Shown: positions 36,916-48,928, numbered from the stretch's first letter. The stretch: DNA of 64,000 nt from Alopecurus myosuroides (GCA_028641055.1 CM054058.1:238066187-238130186), one strand, 5' to 3'. Notes: generated by a model from the sequence alone, not told the origin. Numbers and translations are program-made.

Positions 36916-38556
36916 ATTGATATATTGAAGGCTAAGGGTTTTGGAAGCAGATGGATCAGATGGATACAAATGATTTATTCTTCAGGATATTCATCTGTCC
37001 TTCTGAATGGTGTACCAGGCAAACAATTTAAATGCATGAGAGGTGTTAGACAAGGGGATCAACTTTCTTCCTTGATCTTTGTGATTGGTGCTGATCTTCT
37101 ACAAGATGTTCTAAATGAAGCAATGAGGAACCTTTTAATCACTCCTGTCTTTCCATCCATGGCTTGTCCTGACTACCCATTGTTACAATATGCTGATGAT
37201 ACTATTATCATCATGAGAGCTGATGCTATACAGGTTCAACATGTTAAAAGTTTACTATCTCACTTTGAATCACTCACTGGTTTGAAGATCAACTATCATA
37301 AATCAAGATTAATACCACTCAAGGCCAGTGAGGAGATATGCAACAGATTACAAAACATTATGAGTTGCAGCATTGAGACCATGCCATTTAATTATCTGGG
37401 CCTACCATTATCTATTGATAGACCTAGAGTGGATGACTATTGGCCACTGGTCAAGAGATTGAATGATAGACTACATGGATGCACTTCTTTCCTTTCCTAT
37501 GGAGAGAAAATGATTCTTATTAAGGCTGTTTTCACATCACTTCCCATGTTCTACATGAGCACACTGCAGATACCTAAGACTGTTTTAGAACATATTAACA
37601 AGAGTATTAAACATTGTTTCTGGAGAAAATATGGTATGGAAGACAAAGGCTCTTCTCTTATATCCTGGAATAAAGTGAACAAACCTCATGAACAGGGTGG
37701 TCTTGGAGTGATAGATCTTGGAATTTAGAACAAAGTGCTGCTATTGAAACATTTGCATAAATTTTTTAACCAAGAGAATCTTCCATGGATCAAATTGATT
37801 ACTGAAATTCACTATTCAAATAGGATGATGGATAATAGAAAGGTTGGATCTTTCTGGTGGAGAGATATGGTCACATTGATCCTTGAATATAAGAAAATTG
37901 CAAAATGTGAGATTGGTAATGGGAACACAGTTTCCTTTTGGACTGCCAAATGGTGTGATGTATTATGCAATGAGGAGTTCCCACAGCTACATTCATTCAG
38001 TTATAGAAACAATTTAACAGTAAGGGATTTTATGAATACCAATGAGGTTACTGATCACTTCCAACTTCCATTATCATAGCAAACACATCAGCAACTCATT
38101 CTTCTGCAACAATATATTCAAGACATTCAACTATCTGAGGACACAGATAAATGAACATTCAAAGGGAAGAATAAGACATTTATGGTTTCTGCAGCCTACA
38201 AGGAGTTCAGTGAGGGTCCTATAGCTCATAATCTCTTCCTTAAAAATTGGAGAAATGATGCTATTTTAAGATACAAGATATTCTTCTGGCTACTGTTACA
38301 TGATAGGCTCAATTCAAGAAACCTCCTTCAGAGGGAAAATTACCATCTTCAAAGCTATGATTGTGAAAGCTGTCAAGAATACATGGAGGAAACTTTACTT
38401 CATCTATTATTTGACTGTCCATTTGCTATCAACTGTTGGAATAATATTGGAAATAACAGGAAAAGAGGGATATCTGTATATGATGAAATAATGCTGCTGC
38501 TACAAATCATTCCTCAAGAATTCGCAATTGAAGTCATCATCATGGGATGTTGGAAC
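36916..38556 (+). pseudogene. LINE ORF2, second half of reverse transcriptase and zinc-binding domain
   Basis: Continues ORF2 in phase ([10 protein letters not shown]). The palm motifs are [12 protein letters not shown] (the usual PLSP prolines are replaced) and the catalytic YADD box ([12 protein letters not shown]). Then come thumb-type motifs [20 protein letters not shown] and GGLGVIDLG. The C-terminal zf-RVT zinc-binding domain is clear: KIFFWLLLHDRLNSRN, C-ESC, then HLLFDCPF. In-frame stops are TAG 37726-37728, TAG 38077-38079 and TGA at about 38149. The Copia remnant interrupts it at 38556. Confidence 0.88.
38552..38556. repeat. Target duplication of the Copia remnant, left
   Basis: GGAAC, repeated at 39532-39536. 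Confidence 0.85.
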
Positions 38557-38635
38557 TGTTATTTTATTGTGATCCAAATTCATATGAAGATAAAGGAAAG
38601 TTCGGCCTCCGCTATGCGGAGGCCCGTCGCCGGAG

Positions 38636-39142
38636 GCTTAGGGCCGAAGCTTACTTGAAGTTTGGCAAGACTGGTGAGGGACTCGCAGGCTATGTGGATT
38701 CAGATTATGCTGCCGACTTGGATAAGAGGATATCCCTCAAAGGTTATGTGTTTCGGTTAGTGGATGTGCCGTTAGCTGGAATCCTACCTTGCAGGGTGTT
38801 GTTGCACAATCTACTACTGAGGCTGAGTATATGGAAATTGCTGAAGCATGCAGAGAGTCAGTTTGGTTGAAAGGTCTGTTTGCTGAGCTTTGTGAAGATG
38901 ATACTTGCATTAACCTATTTTGTGACAGTCAGAGTGCTATTTACCTTACTAAGGATTAGATGTTCCATGAGAGAACAAAGCATATTGATGTCAAGTACCA
39001 TTATGTGCGTGATGTTGTTGCACAGGGTAAGCTGAAGGTATGCAAAATTAGTACTCATGATAATCTTGCTGATATGATGACAAAGCCAGTTCCTATTGCT
39101 AAGTTTGAGCTTTGCTCAAGCTTAGTTGGTATCACTGCTTAG
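38636..39142 (+). pseudogene. Copia RNase H / C-terminal pol fragment
   Basis: Copia-type RNase H signatures: YVDSDYAADLDKRISLKGYVF, then (after a frameshift near 38760) the acidic CDSQSAIYL block, KHIDVKYHYVRD and the C-terminal NLADMMTKPV. A TAG at about 38957 interrupts the last part. Strictly a fragment of a polyprotein that once degraded the RNA strand during reverse transcription. Confidence 0.8.
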
Positions 39143-39237
39143 CCCAAGAGGCTTTTTGGCGCCGAAGGCGTATTTTTGTGTGTTTCAGGTGAATCTTCTC
39201 ATTTATGCTACAAGAGGAAATTTGTCTCAAGGTGGAG

Positions 39238-39531
39238 TGTTATTTTATGGTGATCCAAATTCATATGAAGATAAAGGAAAGTTCGGCCTCCGCTACGCGG
39301 AGGCCCGTCGCCGGAGCCTTTATATACCTCTTGTAAGTCGCCGCACGGGATAAGCCACATATTGTAAATCCCAGCGCGATTGTAACCTCACCCCGAAATA
39401 GTGAAGTATTGCTGGCTGGCGCCCGTGGTTTTTTCTCTTCCTTATTGGAAGGGTTTTCCACGTTAAAATCTCGTGTCCCCGTTGGTTCGATTTTGCTTAA
39501 TTTCATCGTTGTTTTGCTATTGCGTGTAACA
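39238..39531 (+). repeat. 3' LTR of the Copia remnant
   Basis: 294 bp starting TGTTATTTTATGG and ending TGCGTGTAACA. It contains a TATA-like TTTATATACC (about 39318) and a 9-bp perfect hairpin (GGCCTCCGC, loop TAC, GCGGAGGCC; about 39284-39304). Its first 79 bp match 38557-38635. Confidence 0.85.
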
Positions 39532-39536
39532 GGAAC

Positions 39537-39694
39537 ATATGGAGACAAAGGAATGATAAGATTTTCAACAATATCACTCGAGTCACAGAACCTGGAAATT
39601 TCACCTCATTAAAGATCTCCAGATTATCCTTCTTAGGATGAAACCTAGTATTAGAGATTCTCTGAAGAACTGGATTGATTCAGTTCTTAGTTAA
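39537..39694 (+). pseudogene. LINE ORF2, C-terminal end
   Basis: After the Copia duplication ORF2 resumes in phase with IWRQRNDKIFNN, the usual C-terminal signature of plant L1 ORF2. A frameshift near 39635 moves the open frame to one ending SLKNWIDSVLS and TAA at 39692-39694. About 100 bp of 3' UTR and a short A-run follow. Confidence 0.75.
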
Positions 39695-39794
39695 TTTTGA
39701 TTAGTCCACTTTTTTTATGTTAAAGAAAACCGGTATCGGTTAATTTTTAGGGGCTTTGTACATTGTTCATGTTTTAATAATTGCCTCTTAAAAA

Positions 39795-39806
39795 AAGGAG
39801 TCTAAT
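39795..39806. repeat. LINE target-site duplication, right copy
   Basis: AAGGAGTCTAAT, matching 6703-6714. The preceding A's are the poly(A) tail, here only about seven long. Confidence 0.85.
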
Positions 39807-39941
39807 CAGCGCTGATTTGCTGATGGCGCGTGACGACGACACGGTCGACACTAACACATCAATGTACGATGCAGTAGCTCACCACCATGTTCCAAGCAAA
39901 AAAACAAAGTAGGGCCCCCAGCATGTCTGCGCACAGTCATA

Positions 39942-40062
39942 CTCCCTCCGTTCAACAATAGATGACTTCAACTTATCTATATATGGATGTATCTAGACAC
40001 GGTTTGTCTAGATACATCCATATCTAGATAAGTTGAAGTCATCTATTGTTGAACGGAGGGAG
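39942..40062. mobile_element. Stowaway MITE (Tc1/mariner type)
   Basis: A 121-bp near-perfect palindrome with ends CTCCCTCCGTTC and GAACGGAGGGAG, flanked by TA on both sides (39940-39941 and 40063-40064). Termini and TA duplication are diagnostic. Confidence 0.9.
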
Positions 40063-40064
40063 TA

Positions 40065-41709
40065 CGTACGTATCATCCATCGACGCGCGGGTTCGCTTGT
40101 CATCTCGTTTCTGAAGCACGCTTAAATTGACACTCAAGTCAACCATCCTCGGGGGCCTTGATTACGATTTGCAAGCAGGTGCGATTTCTGGGCGCCGATG
40201 AATTAGGACTATGCAACACAGGGATTGCAATATATACGGGCCTTGGTTACAGGTAGGCTACATTATCCCATCTGAGGCCTATCGTTCGGTTCGAGCATCA
40301 ACACGATTGAGCACTGCCGTTAATTGGTCTACACAGCAACGTGATTGCGGATGGTGACTCGGGCGCGTACATGCACGGATGGTCTATCCGATCCGCACGC
40401 TCGCACGAGAGAGAGGCAAATGAGTCCATGGTTCCGACGTCGGCCGGCAGGCTGGCCTGCCAGCTAGCAAGCCCTCTTTAGAGGAGACATGTATATCTGC
40501 GTTGTTTGACAAAGGCGCCTAAAGCCAGTAAAAGGCGATCGGTCGACACAGGTAGCTCTCGTGCAGGCGCGCGGCAGGCCAAGTGCAACTGTGGCCTTGA
40601 CTGCAGAGAAAGAAGGCGTGAAGGGTCGTCGATCGCTCGCTGGCTCTGCGCGCTAAATCATTACCAACCCAATTGTCAATGGACGCTGGCCGGCTCTATG
40701 GGTGTGCAAGCTGCAACGTCCATCGCATGCCGCAGCTAGCTCGCGCGATTTCCTTTCTTTCTAAAAGTGGCGCGAATTTGGGCAAGCGCCGCGATACGGT
40801 GGGCCGGATCCATCACTCCGGACGTCTCCTGCCGACACTCCAGCCCCTGGCAGGCCGGCCCATCGGTCAACCTCCTGAGTGCGCCATGCGAGGAGTATAT
40901 CGTCGTCGTGTTCAATCGACTAATCGAGCTATATCTACCCGGAAAATCACACACCACGCGGCTAGCTTAGCATCGTCGACGCTACATTACTAGGAGTACA
41001 TCTGAAAAAAAAAGCATCGTCGACGCTAGCTGGGCTCGACGTGATCACTCGGACGCACATAGCCCCTGAAGCCGAGACCCCCACGGCATGCAATGCAACG
41101 CACGCGTTACGTGTCGGTCGATCCTTCGTGCGCGCGCGCGGGTTTCAAACCACCGAGTACAGCCTCGATCAGGCGTCGCGCTCAGCGGTAAACGGAGTCT
41201 TTGAATTAATCCCGCTGCCAACGTACGTACGCTGGAGCTTCTGGCTCTGCGAGAAAGGACGAACGATCAACCATGCACGGACGCGTCTCTATCTTAAATT
41301 ATCAGTCTTTTAATTTGGTGTGAACTGTGAAGGCTGAGGAAAGCGCCAGCGCTGGCTCAAAGCCTCAAAGCTATAGCTAGCTACCACACTTGCAGGCAGT
41401 GCCACGAAAATCAAGCACGTTGTTTCCCATGCCTAGAGCGCGGGGAATTCCGGATTTGCTTAATCCACTGCTAGTGGTCAAAGTAGTGCGCGCGATGCAA
41501 TGCCTGCTTTTGTCAGATATATCAGATGTATGTAAATTGCGCTACTCGTCTTGTTGTGTTTTTTGTCAACGCATGTAGCCTTGTAACTTTAATCGTTGAT
41601 CGACGTATCCAAATTGCACTGTACCCAACGCAAACGAGCCAGTGGTCTTGATGTAATTCCTGCAATGTACTATCACCTGATCGAGTTGTTTGCATGCTTG
41701 TAACTTGTA
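40065..41709. other. Intergenic DNA without recognisable gene
   Basis: Moderately GC-rich. ORFs on both strands are short and unlike proteins. It contains a CG-rich run (GCGCGCGCG near 41132) and no LTR or inverted-repeat borders that I could pair. It is the right flank of the LINE insertion. Confidence 0.5.
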
Positions 41710-41897
41710 CTACCTCCGATCTCTGTTTCAAAACAGCCACACTTTTTAAAGATAGTTCAAAACCACAACACGTTTTTGAATTCGACGCAGTATAAAAAAG
41801 AGGACTCCCTTCGGTCTGAAAAATGTGTCGGAAAACACACATAAAACTTGTATTTGTTAAGTTTATTCCCATGACAGTTTTAGTGGATCGGAGATAA
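41710..41897. mobile_element. Probable diverged Stowaway MITE
   Basis: Outer ends CTACCTCCGATCT and (inverted) TTATCTCCGATCC agree at 10 of 13 positions and are flanked by TA on both sides. Size and ends fit Stowaway; the interior is not a clean palindrome. Confidence 0.5.
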
Positions 41898-41899
41898 TA

Positions 41900-42439
41900 G
41901 GCAATTAATGTACTCCATTAAAAAAAAGAGGGAGAAAATACTTTTCGGCACAGAGCAGGAAGCTTCGTTTGCATGCACGTCCACATCGCGGGAGGATTCC
42001 ATTTCCATCAACGTATCTTCCCTGCGAAGCAGATGGCATGCAAGAATTACGACCTCCTTGCGCTAATAATATTTTGCACCTGTTGTACGAAAAGATGTGG
42101 CTGATAAGATTATTCACGGTGGTTAGGTCCTCCTAGAAGGTGTGCCTTTTTCACTGAGGTAACAACATTACCTGTTGGCATGATGGAGGCTTGGATTTCA
42201 GGAGGCAGCATCTTTTGATCACAGGTCCACAAAAAAAGAATGTCACGTCGGTTGGAAAACGAGACCACCAAAAGGGAAGGCAGACACTGGGCTCTAAGCT
42301 GCATGTGGAAAACAACAAAAGTTACCACCGAAGAAAAATACGGAACAAAATTGCCGTATATGAAAAATATTTCCGGACCTTGCATTTTCATGAAAGAAAT
42401 TCCTCTAAGGCTTTAAGCCTGGTGCCGAGGGAGCTTCCT
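41900..42439. other. Unresolved AT-rich DNA
   Basis: No gene found. It may contain the left border of the Helitron, but I could not identify a convincing A|TC start. Confidence 0.4.
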
Positions 42440-43880
42440 TAGCAATTTGGCCCGCTCGTGGTCTCTGTGTTGTGGGTCCGGCTTACGTCGCTGCCGTGTG
42501 TGGTCGTCCGGTGCACGCATGTCTGTGCGTCCGGTTTTTCCCGGTTTTTTTTCTTTGCTTCGCTGTCCCCGCCGCTGTTTGGTGGCCCTTGCCTCTCTCT
42601 GGCCCCGCCTGTCGGCGAGACTTTCACGTTTCTGCGCCCGTGCCCGCCGCCTTCGTGTATGCCCGAGAGAAGAGGTCGTTGCCCCTGTCTAGATTCGTCT
42701 CCTCGTTTTGTCCATGCGGATCGGGTTGCCGACGACCTCTTCCGCTCTTCGCCGGCCCGCTTGCTCGCCGGCTTCGCTCCTGCCCTCTTGCGCATTTCGA
42801 CGCCGTTGCGTGCGTCCGTCCCCCGTCGGCTTCGCTCCCCTACTTGTTCCTTCTGCCCTGTTCGTCATTCTGGGGAAGAGGTTGGTATGGATCTCCCAGT
42901 TTTCCTACTGTTTTTCTTCTTCCTGCGCCGCTCGCGTGCCTTGTGCCCTGAGGGATGTACGGCTGATTATATGGCTCCCTCTTCTTTTTCGGATTTTTCC
43001 CGTGTTCCGCTTGGCCGGAGTTCGCCTCTGTTAGATGCCCTTTTTGATTGTGGTCTTTTTTTTCCCGTGCAGCTTGGTGATTGGGGCGCCTGGGCGTTGC
43101 AAAGCGGGGAGGCTGTGTCGTGGTCTGCTTCTCCGGCCTGGTGATGGTCTTTTCCCTCTCTTTTGTTTCTTCATTTGAGGTCTGCTTGCTAGCGTGCATG
43201 TTGCGGTTTTCCGGTTGCCTGTGAGCCTCTTGCTTTTCTGAGAGAGGTGGTCGTCTTTCCTCCTCTGTTTGGGATTATATCCTTACTTTGGTGCTTCATG
43301 AGTGATGTACCTGCTGGGTCGAGGTCCTCTGGGAGGAAGCGGCGTGGTGCGTGTTGCCGTTTTCTCTCTCTTTCCTACCTTTGTTGTGCCCGTTGTTCTC
43401 TCACAGCACCTCTGCTTGTGGTAGCCGGCGGTGGTGCCGACGGCAGTCATCATGTGGCAGCACGTTCTGCGCGCGCGTCTGCGCAGCGGCAACCGGATGT
43501 GTCCCCTTTGCTTTGCGCTGCTGCGGAGACTTCTGTTTTTCCTTCCGTTTCGCCCCGGCGTGTTGGTATGATCCTTCGTTCTTAGTTTGTTGTCATATTT
43601 TTCCATGTGCTTTCGTTTTTTGGGGAGCTTTATTCTCTCTGCGTTGTTGCAGGGGGTGGTTTTTTTTCCCTTGCTTGTCTTCTGCATGGACGCGCGAAAA
43701 CCGTAGAAGGCGTCGTCTACGGAGGAGGCCCTGGCTTTTCGGTGATGTGCCTGCCTTTTTTCTGTTTCTTGCGTGAGATTGTTTGTTGATGCTCTGTTTC
43801 CTCTGGTTCTTTTTTTTCTTATTTGTTCTTTGCCCTTTTTGTTTTGTGTGCTTTAGGTCTCAGGTCTCCGGCTGTTTCAA
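42440..43880 (+). other. Pyrimidine-rich leader upstream of the rep-helicase
   Basis: About 1.4 kb with strong C+T bias on the plus strand (many CTTTT, TCCCGTT and TTTTTTT runs). The bias leaves long but low-complexity open frames on both strands, for example 42458-43144, which look like composition artefacts. It probably acts as promoter, leader and intron of the Helitron transcript. Confidence 0.4.
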
Positions 43881-46800
43881 ATGGCCGTCTTTCGGGGTAT
43901 GGCTAAGCAAGATATAGCTTCCTTGAAAGGTTTGTCCATGCATTCGAGTTTTTTTTCTCTTCCTGTCGGTTTTTGGGTCCCTATGTTTTATGCTGCTCTT
44001 TTTGTTGTTCTTTGCCTGCAGCTTGTTATCGTGACTGCTTATATTTGGCTGGCCCAGAGTACGTGTGTACATATTGTGGAGCTTTTTATTGGTGGGATAA
44101 GCAGGCTACTCATTTGAGTGTTTTCACTCATAGAAGAATGTTCTGTAATAAGTGTTGTAAGGGTGGGAAGGTTGATCTGCGAAGGCGGTCGGTGTGGCCT
44201 CCTCCTCTTGATCGGCTGATTGGGTTTCGTGGGGGCTCCGAGACCAAAGCGTTTATGCGTCTGATTAGGTCTTACAATAGCATGTTTGCTTTTTGTTCTC
44301 TTGGAGTGAAGGTCTATGACAGCCTTAATACCGGTTGTGGCCCTTATGTGTTTAGGGTGAATGTACTTCCTTGTTATCGGATCGGATCATTGGTTCCGCC
44401 TCCGAATAGGTCTCCGAAATTTCTTCAGCTCTACATATATGATACTGCTAACGAGGTTTCCCATCGGATGTCTGTATATAGGGATGAAGGGGGTGGTGGC
44501 CGTGGTCCTGATCCTGAGGTAGTTGTTGCTCTGGTCACCATGCTAAATGAATGCAATGAGTTGGTTAAGCAGTTTAGGATGATTCAGGTTTCTAGGGATC
44601 GCCGTGAGCTTGCTGGTGAGCCTTTTTCTATTAGGATTGTTGGATCGGATTCGGCTGATCCAAAGGTTTATAGTCCTCCTACTGCTCCTGAGTTGGCTGC
44701 GCTAATTGTGGGTGATATTTCTGCTGAGAGGTGCAAATTCGATATTGTTGTCGAGCCTACTAAGGGGCCATTAAAGAGGATCTCGCCTTTGCATCCTGCT
44801 CTGATGGCTTTACAATACCCTCTTCTTTTTTCCTTTTGGTGACAAAGGTTTTTATGTGGGCATGCCGTATGTAGCTAGTGATGGTAATTTTTCTGATGGT
44901 AGGTCTGAGGTTAGTATGTTGGAGTACTATGCCTACCATTGCCATTATAGGAGCGGCGAGACGAATCCTTTCCTGTGTTGTGGCCGTCTCTCTCAGAAGG
45001 CTTGTGTCGATGCTTATGCCTGTACTGAGTCTTCTAGGCTTGCTTTTATTCTTGGTAATCATGATAAGTTGCGGGGTGAGACCTACCAGGGAATTTCTGA
45101 TGCTGTTGGTCAGGGTTCTACTAGTGGTAAAAGTGTTGGTGTTAAGGTTTTGCTGCCTTCTGGTTTTGTTGGTTCTCGCCGTTATATGGCCCAGAATTAT
45201 CAGGATGCTATGGCTATCTGTCGTTCTTACGGTGCTCCTGATTTGTTTGTTACTTTTACCTGTAATCCTAAGTGGCCGGAGGTCGCCGATGCTCTTAGAT
45301 TTGAGCCTGGGCAGAAGCGAGCAGATAGGCCAGATATTGTTTCCAGGGTCTTCAAGATGAAGCTTGACCGGTTGTTTGCTGAGATTAGAAGTGGAGAATC
45401 CTTTGGTCCAGTACAGAGAGGTATGCGTGTCTATTTTTGTTATCTTTTGGCTGGTCATCTGTTGCCTGCACTAACCGTTTGTTCTATTTGGTTTTAATGC
45501 AGCTTTGTATACAGTAGAGTTCCAGAAGAGGTGGCTGCCGCATGCGCATGTATTGGACTGGCTAGGCCGCCATCCTGTTGCCCAGGATGATCTGCTTGCG
45601 GAAGGTTCGGATCGGCGCACGGAAGATTTGCCTAGAGAGGTTTCGGCGGTGTTGCTTGACAGCGTGGTCTCTGCAGAGTTGCCGGATGTGTTGACTGATC
45701 CTTTGGCATATGTTCTGGTGGATGAGTTCATGGTGCACGGTCCCTGTGGGCAGTTGGATCCTTATTGCGGGTGCACCAATGATGGCGTCTGTTCAAAGAG
45801 GTATCCCAAGCCTTACTCAGAAGAAACCTCTGTTGATCAGTCTGGTTATCCCGTGTGTAGAAGGCGTCCTGATGGCCGTGTTGTTGTAAAGGGTGGTCAT
45901 GCCTTGGACAATAGGTAGGTTGTGCCGCATAATGTCCGTTTTCTTAAACGGCACAAGGCACACATTAATGTCGAATGGTGCAACAAGACAAGTCTGGTGA
46001 AATATCTGTTTAAGTATATTACCAAGGGTCCTGATCGTGCTAACATTGCTTTGCGTCCTCTTGGACAACCTTCTGCTGATCGGGAAGGCGAAGGAGGCTT
46101 GCAGTCTGCTGGGCATTCATCTGACAACCAAGAGGCTCAAGGAGTGGATGAAGTTGCTGAATATATCAGCTGTTGGTATCTGTCTGCGTGTGACGCTTTT
46201 TGGAGGCTCTATTCTTTTGACATACATGTCCGTGCGCCTACGGTGCAGCGGCTTGTGATCCATTTACCTGGTATGAATAGAGTTACATATTCAGAAGATG
46301 CAGATTTGGGTGATATTGTTCAGAATGGTGACTACAGGAGGAGTACGTTGACAGAATGGTTTGCTATGAACCGTGCCCATCCCGAGTGCAGAAGTCTTAC
46401 ATATTGTCAGTTTCCGACAAAGTATACATGGAATGCTAACAGGAATAAATGGGCCAGGAGGTGCCGTGGTTATATGCTGGGTAGAATTCTCCATGTGGAT
46501 CCATCAACTGGGGGAGTTTTTCTATATGAGGATGCTTCTTATGGCCGTCCATGGTGCACAGAGTTTTGAGGATCTCCGTCAGCATGCAGGCGTGCTCTAT
46601 GCAACATTCCGCGAGGCTTACCAGGCAAAAGGTTTGGTTGGAGATGATAGCGAGTGGGCGCGGGTGTTTGACGAGACTGTTGTGTGGGCTTCCGCACCGC
46701 AGCTTCGGAACTTGTTTGTTACTGTCCTTATGTTCTGTCAGGTGGGGGATGCAGGGAAGCTGTTTGACAAGTACTGGAGGTATTTGGTTGATGATATTGT

Positions 46801-48491
46801 GCATACTCGGAGGCGTGCTCTGCGGAACGAGCTTTATAGCATGCCCGATTATTTGCAAAGGTCTTTTGTTTTAAAAGAGCTCGGCCGTCTATTTGCCAAT
46901 AATGGAGGCTCAATTTCTTCTTACAACCTGCCTGAGCCTGTGTCATCCATGGGTTCGGGCGAGGGCAAAAAGATGATTTTTTAAGAGACATCTTATGACC
47001 GTGAGGAGTTAGCCATGGAGTGGAGGTCTCTACATTTGAAACTGAACACAAGGCAGGGCGTCATATATGACAGTGTCATGGATCTGGTGGAACGGAAGAG
47101 GCAGGATGTTCTGTTTGTGTCAGGCCATGGTGGTACCAGAAAGACTTTTCTATGGAGAACTATTATTGCAAAATTAAGGCCCGGGGGAATGATTGTGCTA
47201 GCTGTTTCTTCTTCAGCCATAGCTGCTCTTTTGCTCCCTGGCTGGCGGACAACACACTCCCGGTTTAAGATACCTATTGATATACATGACAGGTCTTTGT
47301 GTACTATCAAGCGAGGGACTGATCTTGCTGATCTGATTAAGCAGACAACCTTGATTTTATGGGATGAGGTGCCAATGTCCCATAGGAGATGCATTGAAGC
47401 TCTTGATAGGACTCTACGTGACTTGTTTTCTGAGGATCAGTATCACAAAGCTGATGTACCATTTGGTGGTGTTCCTGTTGTCATGGGCGGTGACTTCCGC
47501 CAGATTATGCCTGTCATCCCTGGGGCTTCACGCACTGAGATTGTGGAGGCTTCTCTCTATTCCTCTCCTTTGTGGCGCCATGTCAGTGTTTTGTCTCTTG
47601 TTGATAACATGCGCCTTAGCGCTTCTGGTCTCGCTGATGCCGACAAGGCTGACCTATCAAGCTTTTCTGAATGGGTTTTGTCTGTTGGAGACGGCACCCT
47701 TCCTATTGACAGGCGGGGGGAAGAATTTGAGGCGATCACTGTCCCTGATAGGTTCTTGATTAGAACATATGGCGACAAGGTTGATGCGTTGATCGACAGC
47801 ATCTATGATAACTTTTCGGTTTTCTATAATAATATGGAGAGCTATTGTATGTCCTATGAATGTCGTGGTTGATGCAATTAATGATCGAATTGTTGGTAGA
47901 GTTGGCTCTGAAGGCCGTGAGTATCTTAGTGCAGACAGGGTGGCTCCAGGCTTAGAGCAGGTTCCAAATGTCGATGTGCTCTATACCGAGGATATTCTTA
48001 ATGCCATAGTGCATCCTAATTATCTTGATCATAGGTTGGTGCTTAGGGTCGGCATACCTGTCATTCTCTTAAGAAATCTGAATCAGGCTCTGGGGTTGTG
48101 TAATGGTACAAAGCTGCTCGTTTCAAGGCTTGGAGATCATGTGTTCGAAGCAACTGTCATGACTGGCCTTGCTGTTGGGCAATCTGTCTGTATTCCGAGG
48201 ATAGTTCTAAATGCTACCAATCTCGAATGGCCGTTTGTTTTACAGCGTCGCCAATTTCCTGTTAGAGCTTGCTATGCCGTAACCATTAACAAGAGTCAGG
48301 GGCAGACACTCAAAAAGGTTGGCCTTTATCTGCAGAGCCCGGTCTTTACTCACGGGCAGCTCTATGTGGCTGTGTCTCGTGTTACGTCTCCTGGTGGACT
48401 CAAGATTCTCATAGCAGAAGAAGATGGTTCATGTGGGTGCCAGACCAGGAATATAGTGTACAGGGAAGTGTTTGCTACAGTTGGTCAGTAG
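43881..48491 (+). pseudogene. Helitron replication initiator-helicase (RepHel), disrupted
   Basis: RepHel nicks and replicates the element by rolling circle. Exon 1 is 43881-43929; a GT-AG intron leads in phase to 44022 (joins to CYRDCLYLAGPEYVC). A second intron is 45421-45502. The Helitron-like N-terminal domain covers about 44060-45420 (FVTFTCNPKWPE). The HUH motif is LPHAHVL (about 45536) and the two-tyrosine motif is KYLFKYITKG. The PIF1-type helicase has Walker A GHGGTRKT, Walker B ILWDE, GGDFRQIMPV and the C-terminal TINKSQGQTLKKVGL and GQLYVAVSRV. Lesions: frameshift near 44832, TAG 45916-45918, frameshift near 46510, TAA 46982-46984, frameshift near 47840. Walker A also has Arg where Gly is expected. 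Confidence 0.88.
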
Positions 48492-48928
48492 TTTGATGTA
48501 AAGATGGTGCACCCATGCTCTGCTCAGCAGTGTGCTTGCTTATGTGGCTGCGGGCTGTCAGTTTCCTAGTCTTTTGTGAGATAGGTGGATCTGACGTGTT
48601 GGCCAGTTGTTTTTTCTTCCTCTGTCAGCCTGTTTTGGCGTTGTTTTTTGCTTCAGGACATGTATAAAAGAGTTGTCTTTGTTTTTTTGGTGTGCCTTTA
48701 CACTATGGCCATTACTTTTTTATCTGTCTGCTCTATCTTTTTTTTTCTGCTGTTGTTGCCTTTTGCATGCTTGGTTTCTCTCGGGTCTGACTGAGGACGA
48801 GAGTGTGTACGGCTATTGACGTTTGCTGCTTTTATCAGTGCTTTGCAATATTGCTGCTGTATACCATGTATTTGGTTTTCCGTGCCCTTTCGAGTTTTTG
48901 CTGATAGTGCTACTTTTGATCTATGTAG

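Larger units (their letters stand above)
38557..39531 (+). mobile_element. Internally deleted Copia retrotransposon
   Basis: A 975-bp element with TGTTA...GTAACA ends and a GGAAC duplication. It holds only the first 79 bp of the 5' LTR (38557-38635), the C-terminal part of pol (RNase H region), a polypurine tract (AAGGTGGAG, 39229-39237) and the complete 294-bp 3' LTR. Everything from LTR position 80 through most of gag-pol is gone. Confidence 0.88.
6715..39794 (+). mobile_element. L1-type LINE, complete at both ends, split by three insertions
   Basis: The element is bounded by perfect 12-bp direct repeats and ends in a short A-run. It carries ORF1 (zinc-knuckle protein) and ORF2 (endonuclease, reverse transcriptase, zinc-binding C-terminal domain). 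Removing the three nested elements and their 5-bp duplications leaves about 7,443 bp. Both ORFs resume in the same frame after each insertion, which confirms the nesting. Several in-frame stops make it inactive. Having both ends with a target duplication is unusual, since most plant LINE copies are 5'-truncated. Confidence 0.9.

Noticed and set aside
41900..42440. Left (A|TC) end of the Helitron
   Set aside because: Several A-TC dinucleotides exist but none has a recognisable Helitron 5' motif; no border was assigned.
42458..43144. 228-codon ORF in the pyrimidine-rich leader
   Set aside because: All three plus frames are long and Ser/Leu/Phe/Cys-rich here, which is an effect of C+T bias rather than coding.
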